Origin: Bacteroidales bacterium
GTDB taxonomy: Bacteria; Bacteroidota; Bacteroidia; Bacteroidales; UBA4181
Reading direction: 5' to 3'
Length of the DNA stretch: 37,288 bases
NCBI GenBank assembly: GCA_031275285.1
Contig: JAISOY010000200.1
Coordinates: forward strand, 1 to 37,288
The notes beneath the pieces are model-generated. The model saw only the letters and a list, made by a program, of their open reading frames with translations, was not told the origin of the DNA and ran no database searches. The first letter of the stretch is position 1. Each line of letters starts with the position of its first letter. The position numbers and the translations under genes were made by a program. Positions 9,380-16,579 of this stretch are shown here, in pieces.

Positions 9380-10180
9380 ATGTTATTGACAGTACCTTTT
9401 AAAAACAGCGCCATCAGCGTAAGCGATGAGGGTAAAGGAAATGTAGTGGTTTTGCTACATGGTTACCTGGAAAGCCTCGATATCTGGGACGGCTTTTATG
9501 AAAGGCTCACATCCCGTTACCGTGTAGTCAGGATAGATATTCCCGGCCATGGCAGGTCCGGAGTAGTAGCGAAAATCCACACCATGGACCTGATGGCTGA
9601 AGCTGTCGAAACGGTATTGCAATACCTGGAAATAGAAAAATGTGTGCTGGTGGGCCATTCAATGGGTGGATATGTTACACTGGCATGCCTGGCCCGTTTT
9701 TCGAAACGTCTGGCGGGAATCTGCCTGTTCCACTCCTCTCCTTTCGCCGACACCGAAGAAAAAAGGGCTTCCCGCACCAAAGAGATCAAACTGGTGGAAG
9801 GAGGAAAACTGATCCTGATCTGCAATACCAATATTCCTAACGGATTTGCCACTGATCATCTGGAGAAAATGGCTGATAAACTGGAATTTGCAAAAGAAGT
9901 AGCCAGAAGGTCAACTCCCGAAGGCGTGATCGCTATCCTGGAAGGTATGCGTTCCCGTCCCGACAGACAGGAATTACTGAAGAAGAACCGCCTACCCGTC
10001 CTTTTTATCTTAGGAAAGAAGGATAATTATATTTCTTTTGATAAACTGGCTCCGATCGCTGCATCTTTTCCACATTCAACTGTGTCTGTACTTGAGGAAT
10101 CGGGACATTCCGGTTATTTTGAAGAACCTGAAAAATCGGCCGGATTCATTTTATCATTCCTGGATGAATGCTATCAATAA
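9380..10180 (+). CDS. alpha/beta-fold hydrolase
   Basis: A 266-residue single-domain alpha/beta hydrolase. The sequence shows an oxyanion-hole type HG (LLHGYLES), the nucleophile elbow GHSMGGY with its serine, an acid candidate in LGKKDNYI, and the catalytic histidine in ESGHSGYFEEPE, all in family order. No signal peptide is visible, so it is probably cytoplasmic. The substrate cannot be told; BioH-, esterase- and haloperoxidase-like members share this pattern. The start was set at the ATG at 9380 (MLLTVPFKNS); a GTG at 9359 would add only seven residues that do not belong to the fold. The next gene, a ThuA-like protein, begins 25 bp after the stop on the same strand, so a two-gene unit is likely. 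Confidence 0.85.
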   Translation: MLLTVPFKNSAISVSDEGKGNVVVLLHGYLESLDIWDGFYERLTSRYRVVRIDIPGHGRSGVVAKIHTMDLMAEAVETVLQYLEIEKCVLVGHSMGGYVTLACLARFSKRLAGICLFHSSPFADTEEKRASRTKEIKLVEGGKLILICNTNIPNGFATDHLEKMADKLEFAKEVARRSTPEGVIAILEGMRSRPDRQELLKKNRLPVLFILGKKDNYISFDKLAPIAASFPHSTVSVLEESGHSGYFEEPEKSAGFILSFLDECYQ

Positions 10181-10205
10181 GTTATTTTACATAATAAAGC
10201 CAATC

Positions 10206-11078
10206 ATGAATATACCAACTTTAAAGAAAACAGGGGTTACCTGTTTAACCATACTGCTTTGCAGCATGCTGTATGCTAAAGATCCGATAAAGGTATTGAT
10301 CATTACGGGACAGAATAACCATAACTGGCAGGAAAGCAGTGTTATCTTACACAGATACCTGAATGAAAGCGGCTTATTCAGAGCGGATATGGCCGTTTCC
10401 CCCAAACAAGGAGAAAATATGTCGTCTTTCCGTCCTGACTTTTCAGCATATCAGGCCGTAGTACTGGATTACGTGGGAGATGCCTGGCCCGATGAAACCA
10501 ATGCCGCTTTTCTGGATTACGTAAAAAATGGCGGCGGAGTGGTCGTATACCATGCAGCGGATAATGCGTTCCGGAAATGGGAAGCATACAACGAAATAAT
10601 TGGTCTGGGAGGATGGGAAGGCCGGAATGAAACAGATGGTCCTTATGTATACTGGCAAAATGACAGGGAAATTCGTGACAATAGTCCCGGAATCGGAGGA
10701 AGTCATGGCAGGCAACATGAATATACAGTGAAAGTGAGGAACAAAAAACATCCGGTCATGAAAGGATTACCTGAGACATGGACACATGCCCAGGACGAAT
10801 TGTATGACCGCTTACGGGGTCCTGCCAAGAATATGACCGTACTGGCCACTGCTTATTCCGATAAGTCTACAGGCGGGACAGGCCGCGATGAACCTGTGCT
10901 GATGACCATTCGTTGGGGTAAAGGACGTATTTTTCATACGGTACTGGGCCATGTCGGAAACGAAAAAACACATCCGGCCATAGAATGTACTGACTTTATC
11001 GTTACTTTTCTTCGCGGGACAGAATGGGCAGCTACAGGAAAGGTAACCCAGAAAGTCCCTGCGGATTTTCCAAAATAA
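10206..11078 (+). CDS. secreted ThuA-like domain protein
   Basis: A 290-residue protein with a signal peptide (MNIPTLKKTG, hydrophobic stretch, then MLYAK) and one ThuA-like domain, the class I glutamine-amidotransferase-like fold named after trehalose utilisation. Family landmarks are KVLIITGQNNHNW at the start of the domain, NGGGVVVYHAADN in the middle, and EPVLMTIRWGKGRIFHTVLGH near the end. Known relatives are periplasmic or cytoplasmic proteins of sugar and keto-sugar metabolism, often beside glycoside hydrolases. The reaction here is not assignable. An upstream extension of the frame overlaps the hydrolase and was rejected because the signal peptide begins at the ATG at 10206. Confidence 0.85.
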   Translation: MNIPTLKKTGVTCLTILLCSMLYAKDPIKVLIITGQNNHNWQESSVILHRYLNESGLFRADMAVSPKQGENMSSFRPDFSAYQAVVLDYVGDAWPDETNAAFLDYVKNGGGVVVYHAADNAFRKWEAYNEIIGLGGWEGRNETDGPYVYWQNDREIRDNSPGIGGSHGRQHEYTVKVRNKKHPVMKGLPETWTHAQDELYDRLRGPAKNMTVLATAYSDKSTGGTGRDEPVLMTIRWGKGRIFHTVLGHVGNEKTHPAIECTDFIVTFLRGTEWAATGKVTQKVPADFPK

Positions 11079-11646
11079 TTTGATTGACGGAAAAAGAAAT
11101 AAGTAATTTGAAAATAGGTTGTGAGTCACAATCAATTCAGGTCAGTCTGTTTTTCTTATTCTTTTTATTTGCTTCGCCGTATGATACCGCCTTTGTTACT
11201 CACTTTGTTATTCGCTATCGCTCATGAGAACGCTCCGCTTAGTTCGTTCGTGAGATCGGCTACGCCTAAGTTGATGCCGCAAAAAGAATCAAAAACGGCT
11301 TGACGCTAAGAACCCGGTTACTCCCTCCAGTCGTGATGGCTTCGCCGTTCACCTGACGGCTTCACTCAAACAGCATAGCGCCGATAAGGAGCCTGCGGCA
11401 ATTATTTATGGGCAAAATTACCCAGTCGCATTACTCACGGAGAGTGATATTATGCTTATTCTGTGCAAATTAATCCTTATCTTTACATCGAACTCACGTT
11501 AAATTATAATACCTGTAAAGAACCTATAATTCCTTATTTATCAGATAAACCTTCTTCATACAAAGAATAGATAAAGGATATATCTAATTCATCAATAGTA
11601 TTCCCGATATATTTTATCATCATAAAATTTCTGGAAAACCGGTTCA
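11079..11646. other. long convergent intergenic region holding a repeat-like patch
   Basis: This 568-bp gap lies between the convergent ThuA-like gene and truA. Just after the ThuA stop is a short palindrome, TTGTGA-G-TCACAA (11119-11131). From about 11121 to 11502 the sequence changes character: it is more GC-rich and looks like a decayed or mobile repeat (separate entry). The last 140 bp (11503-11646) are AT-rich with no gene visible. No convincing intrinsic terminator was found for either convergent gene. Confidence 0.5.
11121..11502 (+). repeat. interspersed-repeat-like patch with an ATG-less open frame
   Basis: An open frame in plus orientation runs from the stop at 11272-11274 to the TAA at 11500-11502. 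It has no ATG near its start and encodes DAKNPVTPSSRDGFAVHLT, then SLKQHSADKEPAAIIYGQN and LLTESDIMLILCKL. I recall near-identical hypothetical peptides being annotated many times in Bacteroidales genomes, which suggests a dispersed non-coding or relic element rather than a gene. A neighbouring frame (11121-11303) is open as well. Blocks CATGAGAACGCT (11223-11234) and CTAAGTTGAT (11266-11275) recur near 13841-13866 in this window. Copy number and boundaries cannot be determined from one window. Confidence 0.5.
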
Positions 11647-12414
11647 TCACAAAAAAATATGGGCAGGATAATCGATTTTTGCCAGGTATAGTCCCTGAGG
11701 CGGGACGGATGTTCCGGCAGCCCCCCTGTCTTTGGCTTCAATGATCTGCCGCATATCTTCAGGAGGTCGTTTTTCCAATCCGATCTCGATCATGGTCCCT
11801 ACAATTGCCCGTACCATATTCCTTAGAAAACGATTGGCCGTAATCGTAAAACATAATTCTTTCTTCTCTTCATCCAATTTCCAAAATGCTTCCGAAATAT
11901 TACACAGGTTGGTCGAAGCGTTTCCATGAAGTTTGGAGAAACTTGTGAAATCAGTATACTGGAAAAGAACCATGGCCGCTTCATTCATTTTCATAACGTT
12001 TAAATCCTTATAGAAATGATAAGCCAGATCAGAAGTAAAAGGATTCTTCTCTATGGCAATCCTGTAATGATAAGTACGGGCTGTTGCATCGAATCGGGCA
12101 TGAGCATCCGGAATGACCGGAATGACATGGTAAAAAGCGATTTCTTTCGGGGTCAGCTGATTCAACTTATACCTAAAATGGGTATCGGTATGCAGGCCAT
12201 TATTGGTGGAATCAAAATGCGCCACATAATATGAAGCATGCACGCCGGCATCCGTTCTTCCGGCTCCTGTTACACGAACCGGCTCCTGCAGTAATAAGCC
12301 GAGAACACGCTCTATCTCCTCCTGTACGGTTACACCATTGGGTTGTAACTGCCAACCACAGAAAGGAGTACCCTTATATGCCAACTCTATAAAATAACGA
12401 TAAAGCGGAGACAC
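11647..12414 (-). CDS. truA: tRNA pseudouridine synthase A
   Basis: A 255-residue TruA, which makes pseudouridine at positions 38-40 of the tRNA anticodon arm. The N-terminus (YFIELAYKGTPFCGWQ) and the catalytic block GAGRTDAGVHA, with the nucleophilic Asp55, are diagnostic. Later family motifs are DFTSFSK, the RFLRNMVRAIVG segment and the C-terminal GTSVPPQGLYL. The length is normal and nothing is missing. The start lies 9 bp after the stop of the GH29 fucosidase, so truA is probably read from the fucosidase transcript or from a promoter inside that gene; pairing a housekeeping tRNA enzyme with a secreted glycosidase looks like chance operon building rather than shared function. Confidence 0.96.
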   Translation of the reverse strand: MSPLYRYFIELAYKGTPFCGWQLQPNGVTVQEEIERVLGLLLQEPVRVTGAGRTDAGVHASYYVAHFDSTNNGLHTDTHFRYKLNQLTPKEIAFYHVIPVIPDAHARFDATARTYHYRIAIEKNPFTSDLAYHFYKDLNVMKMNEAAMVLFQYTDFTSFSKLHGNASTNLCNISEAFWKLDEEKKELCFTITANRFLRNMVRAIVGTMIEIGLEKRPPEDMRQIIEAKDRGAAGTSVPPQGLYLAKIDYPAHIFL

Positions 12415-12423
12415 AAGGCAAAT

Positions 12424-13812
12424 CTATTCTAAAAAGATTTCAATAACAGGTACCTCTACATTCGGACGCTCTACGGGAAGCGTCAGGATAACGTCGTTTT
12501 CTCCGGACGTTTCAGTAGTATGGCTGCCCGGCCTGGTAGATGTCCTGAACTTGATTTCCGAAGCATCATTCAATAATTGTGCGTATTTGAACTTCCCTTT
12601 GAATCCCGGAAGGTGTAATGATTTGAAAGGCCATTCAAGAACATGGATATATAATCTTTTGGTCGTGGGATTATATGTCATCAGGCAATTCTGGGGAGCC
12701 GTAAATTCGTCAGGAGCCTGTGTACAACCGTAAACAGAACGGCTATGGAACCTCATCCATTTACCGATCCCATCAAGGCGATCATCGGCACGATCATCGA
12801 ACACACCACGTGCTGTCGGTCCGACATTCAATAATAAATTGCCTCCTTTACTGACCGTTTCTATCAGCATCACGATCAATTGATGGATACTTTTCCAGGT
12901 ATATTCATCACGGTAATATCCCCAGGAGCCGGAAAAGGTCTGGCAGGTTTCCCATGGAACACGTTCACCTCGAACGGTGGGCCATTCCTGAGGCATAAAT
13001 TGTTCGGGAGTTACAAAATCCCATCCCCAGTCGGTATGATTAAGATCCATCCGGTTATCCACAATAATGTTCGGCTGTAATTGACGGATCAGCTTCATCA
13101 AACCTTCCGAATCCCAGTCTTCATGACCTTTTCCTCCTTCCCCAGGATAAGAGAAATCCATGAATAGCTCGTCAATACGTCCGAACTGTGTCAGCAATTC
13201 TGTCAATTGGTTTTTCATGTATTGCTGGTATTTTTTCATATCCCGGCCTTCGTTGGCTGCTTTTCTCTCTTCCTGGCCAGCCGGAACGGGAGGATGTGAA
13301 CGATCATAAGCAAAATGAGGATGGTGCCAGTCTATCAGGGAATAATAAAACCCAATGCGCAATCCTTCTGCACGGAAAGCGTCGACCAAAGGTTTGATCA
13401 GGTCTTTTTTGTAGGGGGTATTGGTTACTTTATAATCAGTGTATTTGGTATCCCAAAGACAAAAACCATCATGGTGTTTGGTGGTAATGACCACATATTT
13501 CATACCTGCTTTCCTGGCTTTTGCCGCCCATTCTTTGGGATTATACAGATCGGGATCGAAATGATCGAAATATTTCTGGTAATCAGCAGCGGGAATCCGC
13601 TCCCGGAGTTGTACCCATTCATGACGTGCCGGCAAAGCATAGATTCCCCAATGGATGAACATACCGAACCGGTCATGGGTCCACCATGCCATACGTTTTT
13701 CTTTCTGTTCCTTTGTCTCCCTGGCCCAGGAAGGAGTGTCCTGTGCCGAGATATTTCTTATGGTAATTCCCAGAATAACCAATATTCCAAAAAATAAGAT
13801 GGTCTTTTTCAT
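12424..13812 (-). CDS. alpha-L-fucosidase, glycoside hydrolase family 29
   Basis: A 462-residue secreted GH29 enzyme expected to release alpha-linked L-fucose from glycans in the periplasm or at the surface. The start at 13812 gives a clean signal peptide (MKKTILFFGILVILGITI, ending near ISAQ). GH29 landmarks are DRFGMFIHWGIYALPA, YVVITTKHHDGFCLWDT, RIGFYYSLIDWHHP, and DELFMDF with the likely nucleophile Asp219. The C-terminal region (about 370-462) is a beta domain common in this family. An upstream in-frame ATG (13872) would bury the signal peptide and was rejected. A short repeat-like block lies just before the start. There is no SusC/D partner next to it; truA follows after 9 bp. Confidence 0.93.
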   Translation of the reverse strand: MKKTILFFGILVILGITIRNISAQDTPSWARETKEQKEKRMAWWTHDRFGMFIHWGIYALPARHEWVQLRERIPAADYQKYFDHFDPDLYNPKEWAAKARKAGMKYVVITTKHHDGFCLWDTKYTDYKVTNTPYKKDLIKPLVDAFRAEGLRIGFYYSLIDWHHPHFAYDRSHPPVPAGQEERKAANEGRDMKKYQQYMKNQLTELLTQFGRIDELFMDFSYPGEGGKGHEDWDSEGLMKLIRQLQPNIIVDNRMDLNHTDWGWDFVTPEQFMPQEWPTVRGERVPWETCQTFSGSWGYYRDEYTWKSIHQLIVMLIETVSKGGNLLLNVGPTARGVFDDRADDRLDGIGKWMRFHSRSVYGCTQAPDEFTAPQNCLMTYNPTTKRLYIHVLEWPFKSLHLPGFKGKFKYAQLLNDASEIKFRTSTRPGSHTTETSGENDVILTLPVERPNVEVPVIEIFLE

Positions 13813-14214
13813 GTGAATAAAATTTATTACGCTTCCGCTCCATGAGAACGCTAGCGCTAAGTTGATTTTCAATGGTCATATAGAACCTACATTTTTTATT
13901 TATCTTTTTTGTCGGATTTATGACCATGAGGATTTCATATGGGTATAATGATTGAATAGGTTGGTTTAATGATCATTGAATTTCGAAAGTTATAGCATTG
14001 GTTAAGGTGCGATATAAAATGAGGTAAATTTTATCTGTTTTTGAAAGCATTTCTCCATCAAGTAGGAATAAGACGGCCCGTCGTCGTTATCGGCAAAGCC
14101 GCTCAATTATTTTTGCATGATCGATCAATCGGTTACCACAGGATATGATTCCCCTCCTTATCATCAATTACTGTTTTTAAATGATAAAGACCACATTAAG
14201 TAACGTATATCAGA
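13813..14214. other. intergenic region upstream of the fucosidase
   Basis: About 400 bp without a recognisable gene. The part next to the fucosidase (13824-13866) resembles pieces of the repeat patch at 11121-11502. The remainder is AT-rich except for a small GC-rich block at 14070-14105. No tRNA, no clear terminator and no good TAnnTTTG promoter in the fucosidase direction were found. A frame opposite to this region (13673-13927, minus) is only a shifted frame of the fucosidase start. Confidence 0.45.
13824..13866. repeat. short block similar to the 11.2-kb repeat patch
   Basis: It contains CATGAGAACGCT (13841-13852) and CTAAGTTGAT (13857-13866), both also present at 11223-11234 and 11266-11275 in the same order and orientation, but with about 27 bp fewer between them. 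It sits immediately upstream of the fucosidase start. It looks like a shortened copy of the same dispersed sequence. Confidence 0.45.
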
Positions 14215-14553
14215 TTATTTGAATGAACGTAATGCTTCATCCCTATTGTCTATAATAGTGAAAGACTGATGTAGTTGTAAAACTTTAAACAGTTTTAAGG
14301 CCGATTCATGAACATTACAGAAAATAATTCGGCCACCGGTATTTCGGGCTTCTTTTGAAAGAGCCAGAAAAGCGGCGAATCCCGAACTATTTAAAAAATG
14401 AATCCCATCCATATTGATCAGGATTTTCGTACCCGGCTGTTCAAATAACTGTAACAATTTCGTTTTTACCGTTTCACTTAAGAAAACATCCAATCTTTGT
14501 GTATTTTTAAACGTCACCTCATAAACATCATCAACCGTATTTATATCTATCAT
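14215..14553 (-). CDS. STAS-domain protein (anti-sigma-factor antagonist type)
   Basis: A 112-residue single STAS domain of the SpoIIAA/RsbV type, cytoplasmic. The conserved loop reads GIHFLNSSGFAAF; the second serine (Ser57) matches the phosphorylated serine of SpoIIAA, with Asn in place of the usual preceding Asp. These proteins switch partners according to Ser phosphorylation. It follows the HPt gene by 24 bp on the same strand, so the two are very likely co-transcribed. No RsbW-like kinase, PP2C phosphatase or anti-sigma factor is encoded nearby, so its partner must be elsewhere. Confidence 0.85.
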   Translation of the reverse strand: MIDINTVDDVYEVTFKNTQRLDVFLSETVKTKLLQLFEQPGTKILINMDGIHFLNSSGFAAFLALSKEARNTGGRIIFCNVHESALKLFKVLQLHQSFTIIDNRDEALRSFK

Positions 14554-14577
14554 AGTTTAATGATTTTAGTTAATTAG

Positions 14578-14922
14578 CTATTCAGATTGCATCAAAAATG
14601 CTTTTAATTCAACATTTACTATGTCTGTCAAAGCATTAAAACGATCAATGCTTGATTGGGTCTTACCGGGATCTCTGGCTTCTTTAGTCAAAGATTCTAA
14701 TTCTATCATCTCACTTGCCATAGAATCAATTCCCATTACTAAAGCAGAGGACTTCGTTTTGTGCGCCAACCGGCTTATTTCAATCCAATTCTTTTCTTTC
14801 ATCAACTGGCTGAACTCTCCCCGTATTTCAGTAAGCTGATCGAGAAACAATTCAACCATTTCTTTCATCATTTCGCGATCGCCTCCGGTCATCTGATATA
14901 AATATTCCAGATTTGTTATCAT
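14578..14922 (-). CDS. histidine phosphotransfer (HPt) domain protein
   Basis: A 114-residue all-alpha HPt protein. The signature is RLAHKTKSSALVMG, with His54 as the phospho-accepting residue, preceded by the typical MVELFLDQLTEI helix. Free-standing HPt proteins pass phosphate between a hybrid histidine kinase and a response regulator in the cytoplasm. Neither is encoded in this window. It is the first gene of a pair with a STAS protein, and its start faces purN across about 100 bp. Confidence 0.87.
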   Translation of the reverse strand: MITNLEYLYQMTGGDREMMKEMVELFLDQLTEIRGEFSQLMKEKNWIEISRLAHKTKSSALVMGIDSMASEMIELESLTKEARDPGKTQSSIDRFNALTDIVNVELKAFLMQSE

Positions 14923-14972
14923 ACATTACCAAAATAATGGTGTAAAATTATCACTTTTTATAAATAAAACCA

Positions 14973-14980
14973 TACTTTTG
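14973..14980 (+). promoter_or_regulatory. candidate -7 element for purN
   Basis: TACTTTTG matches the Bacteroides TAnnTTTG element, about 45 bp before the purN ATG. No good TTTG is found 19-21 bp upstream, so only half of the promoter is supported. Confidence 0.45.
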
Positions 14981-15025
14981 AATGTTTTTAATGAGTAATA
15001 CTGTTGATACATCAATAACAATAGG

Positions 15026-15595
15026 ATGAAGCAAATCGTTATTTTCGCATCCGGCTCGGGCTCAAATGCCCAGCAAATTACTGAATATCTTCTAAAAAAA
15101 GGAACAGCACGTGTTGTAAGAATATACAGCAACCGGGCAGATGCCTATGTATTGGAACGGGCAAAAGAATTGAATATTCCGACCCGTGTTTTCGGAAAAG
15201 AAGAATTCGATTATTCTGATGTCATTTTAAATGAACTAAAAGAAATAACACCTGATTTAATTGTGCTTGCAGGATTCTTGTGGAAAATTCCGGAAAAAAT
15301 AGTCCGGGCCTTTCCCGGTAAAATTATCAATATTCATCCGGCACTACTTCCGAAATATGGCGGAAAAGGAATGTATGGCGATAAAGTGCATCAGTCTGTC
15401 ATAGAAAATAAAGAAAAAAAATCGGGAATAACGATTCATTATGTAAATGAAAATTATGATGAAGGAGCTGTTATCTTACAGGCAGAATGTCCGGTAACAG
15501 ATGAGGATACTCCGGAAACACTGGCAAAAAAAGTCCATACATTAGAATATAAATATTATCCGGAAACCGTAGAGAAATTATTATTAAAAAAGTAA
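15026..15595 (+). CDS. purN: phosphoribosylglycinamide formyltransferase
   Basis: A 189-residue GART enzyme that transfers a formyl group from 10-formyl-tetrahydrofolate to GAR in the third step of purine synthesis. The start IVIFASGSGSNAQ, the catalytic block NIHPALLPKYGGKGMYG (Asn102, His104) and YDEGAVI with Asp145 correspond to the known catalytic triad of the E. coli enzyme. The length is normal. The gene is divergent from the HPt/STAS pair, with a probable promoter at 14973. fabI follows on the same strand after 123 bp but has its own promoter-like element. Confidence 0.95.
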   Translation: MKQIVIFASGSGSNAQQITEYLLKKGTARVVRIYSNRADAYVLERAKELNIPTRVFGKEEFDYSDVILNELKEITPDLIVLAGFLWKIPEKIVRAFPGKIINIHPALLPKYGGKGMYGDKVHQSVIENKEKKSGITIHYVNENYDEGAVILQAECPVTDEDTPETLAKKVHTLEYKYYPETVEKLLLKK

Positions 15596-15652
15596 TTCCC
15601 GGAAACTGATATGATAAGATATTTGGCCTGCTGATAAATAAGCGGATTGTCT

Positions 15653-15660
15653 TATCTTTG
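15653..15660 (+). promoter_or_regulatory. candidate -7 element for fabI
   Basis: TATCTTTG is a good match to the Bacteroides TAnnTTTG element and lies about 58 bp before the fabI ATG. The nearest TTTG (15622-15625) is 27 bp upstream, longer than the usual 19-21, so the -33 box is weak. Confidence 0.5.
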
Positions 15661-15718
15661 CCCTACTGAATAAATACTCATCTCAGAAAAAGTTTGTAAT
15701 ACTAAATTTCATAACCAT

Positions 15719-16561
15719 ATGTCACATAATTTATTAAAAGGGAAAAAAGGCTTGATATTCGGAGCTTTGAATGATAAATCCATTGCCTGGAAGACAGCTG
15801 AACGTGCTTTTGAAGAAGGAGCAACGATCGTCCTAAGTAATACTCCTGTTTCATTAAGAATGGGAACGGTTAATGAGTTAGCTGAAAAATGCGATACCAT
15901 AGTAATTCCCGCTGATGCCACTAAAGTAGAGGATATCGAAGTAGTTATCGAACATGGGATGGAAAAACTCGGCGGTAAGTTTGATTTTGTATTGCATTCT
16001 ATCGGAATGTCTCCTAATGTACGTAAAGGAAAAACATACGACGATCTGGATTACAATTATTTACTTCAAACGATCGATGTTTCAGCGGTTTCTTTTCATA
16101 AAATATTACAATCATGCCGTAAGATGGACGCCATTAATGAATGGGGATCTGTTGTGGCACTTTCGTATATAGCTGCACAACGCACTTTATATGGTTATAA
16201 TGATATGGCAGATGCCAAAGCCATGTTAGAATCCATTGCCCGCAGTTTCGGTTATATATATGGCCGTGAAAAGAAAATCCGGATCAATACCATATCACAA
16301 TCCCCGACCATGACTACAGCCGGAGGCGGGATCATGGGCTTCGACAACCTGATGGATTTTGCAGACCGGATGTCACCTTTAGGAAATGCCACTGCGGATG
16401 AATGTGCCGATTATATTGTCATGCTCTTCTCAGACCTGACCCGAAAAGTCACCATGCAAAACCTGTATCATGATGGAGGCTATTCCAGCATGGGGATGAG
16501 TCTCAGGGCCATGCAAATATACAATGAAGGGCTTGAATATCAAGATGTAAAGAAATACTAG
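15719..16561 (+). CDS. fabI: enoyl-ACP reductase (NADH), FabI
   Basis: A 280-residue SDR-fold reductase that completes each cycle of fatty acid elongation by reducing enoyl-ACP. The N-terminal LIFGALNDKSIAW is the FabI-type cofactor loop. The active site shows Tyr150 (LSYIAAQR) and Tyr160-x6-Lys167 (YGYNDMADAKA), the FabI spacing that separates it from ordinary SDRs. The C-terminal substrate lid region (GFDNLMDFADRMSPLG) is present. The length is slightly above the E. coli enzyme, as usual in Bacteroidota. The following SGNH-like gene starts 18 bp after the stop. Confidence 0.94.
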   Translation: MSHNLLKGKKGLIFGALNDKSIAWKTAERAFEEGATIVLSNTPVSLRMGTVNELAEKCDTIVIPADATKVEDIEVVIEHGMEKLGGKFDFVLHSIGMSPNVRKGKTYDDLDYNYLLQTIDVSAVSFHKILQSCRKMDAINEWGSVVALSYIAAQRTLYGYNDMADAKAMLESIARSFGYIYGREKKIRINTISQSPTMTTAGGGIMGFDNLMDFADRMSPLGNATADECADYIVMLFSDLTRKVTMQNLYHDGGYSSMGMSLRAMQIYNEGLEYQDVKKY

Positions 16562-16579
16562 AATCTTAAAGTTTTATCT

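Noticed and set aside
11119..11131. Palindrome TTGTGA-G-TCACAA after the ThuA-like gene as a CRP/FNR operator
   Set aside because: The half-site spacing is 1 bp instead of about 6, and it lies downstream of a gene rather than before one.
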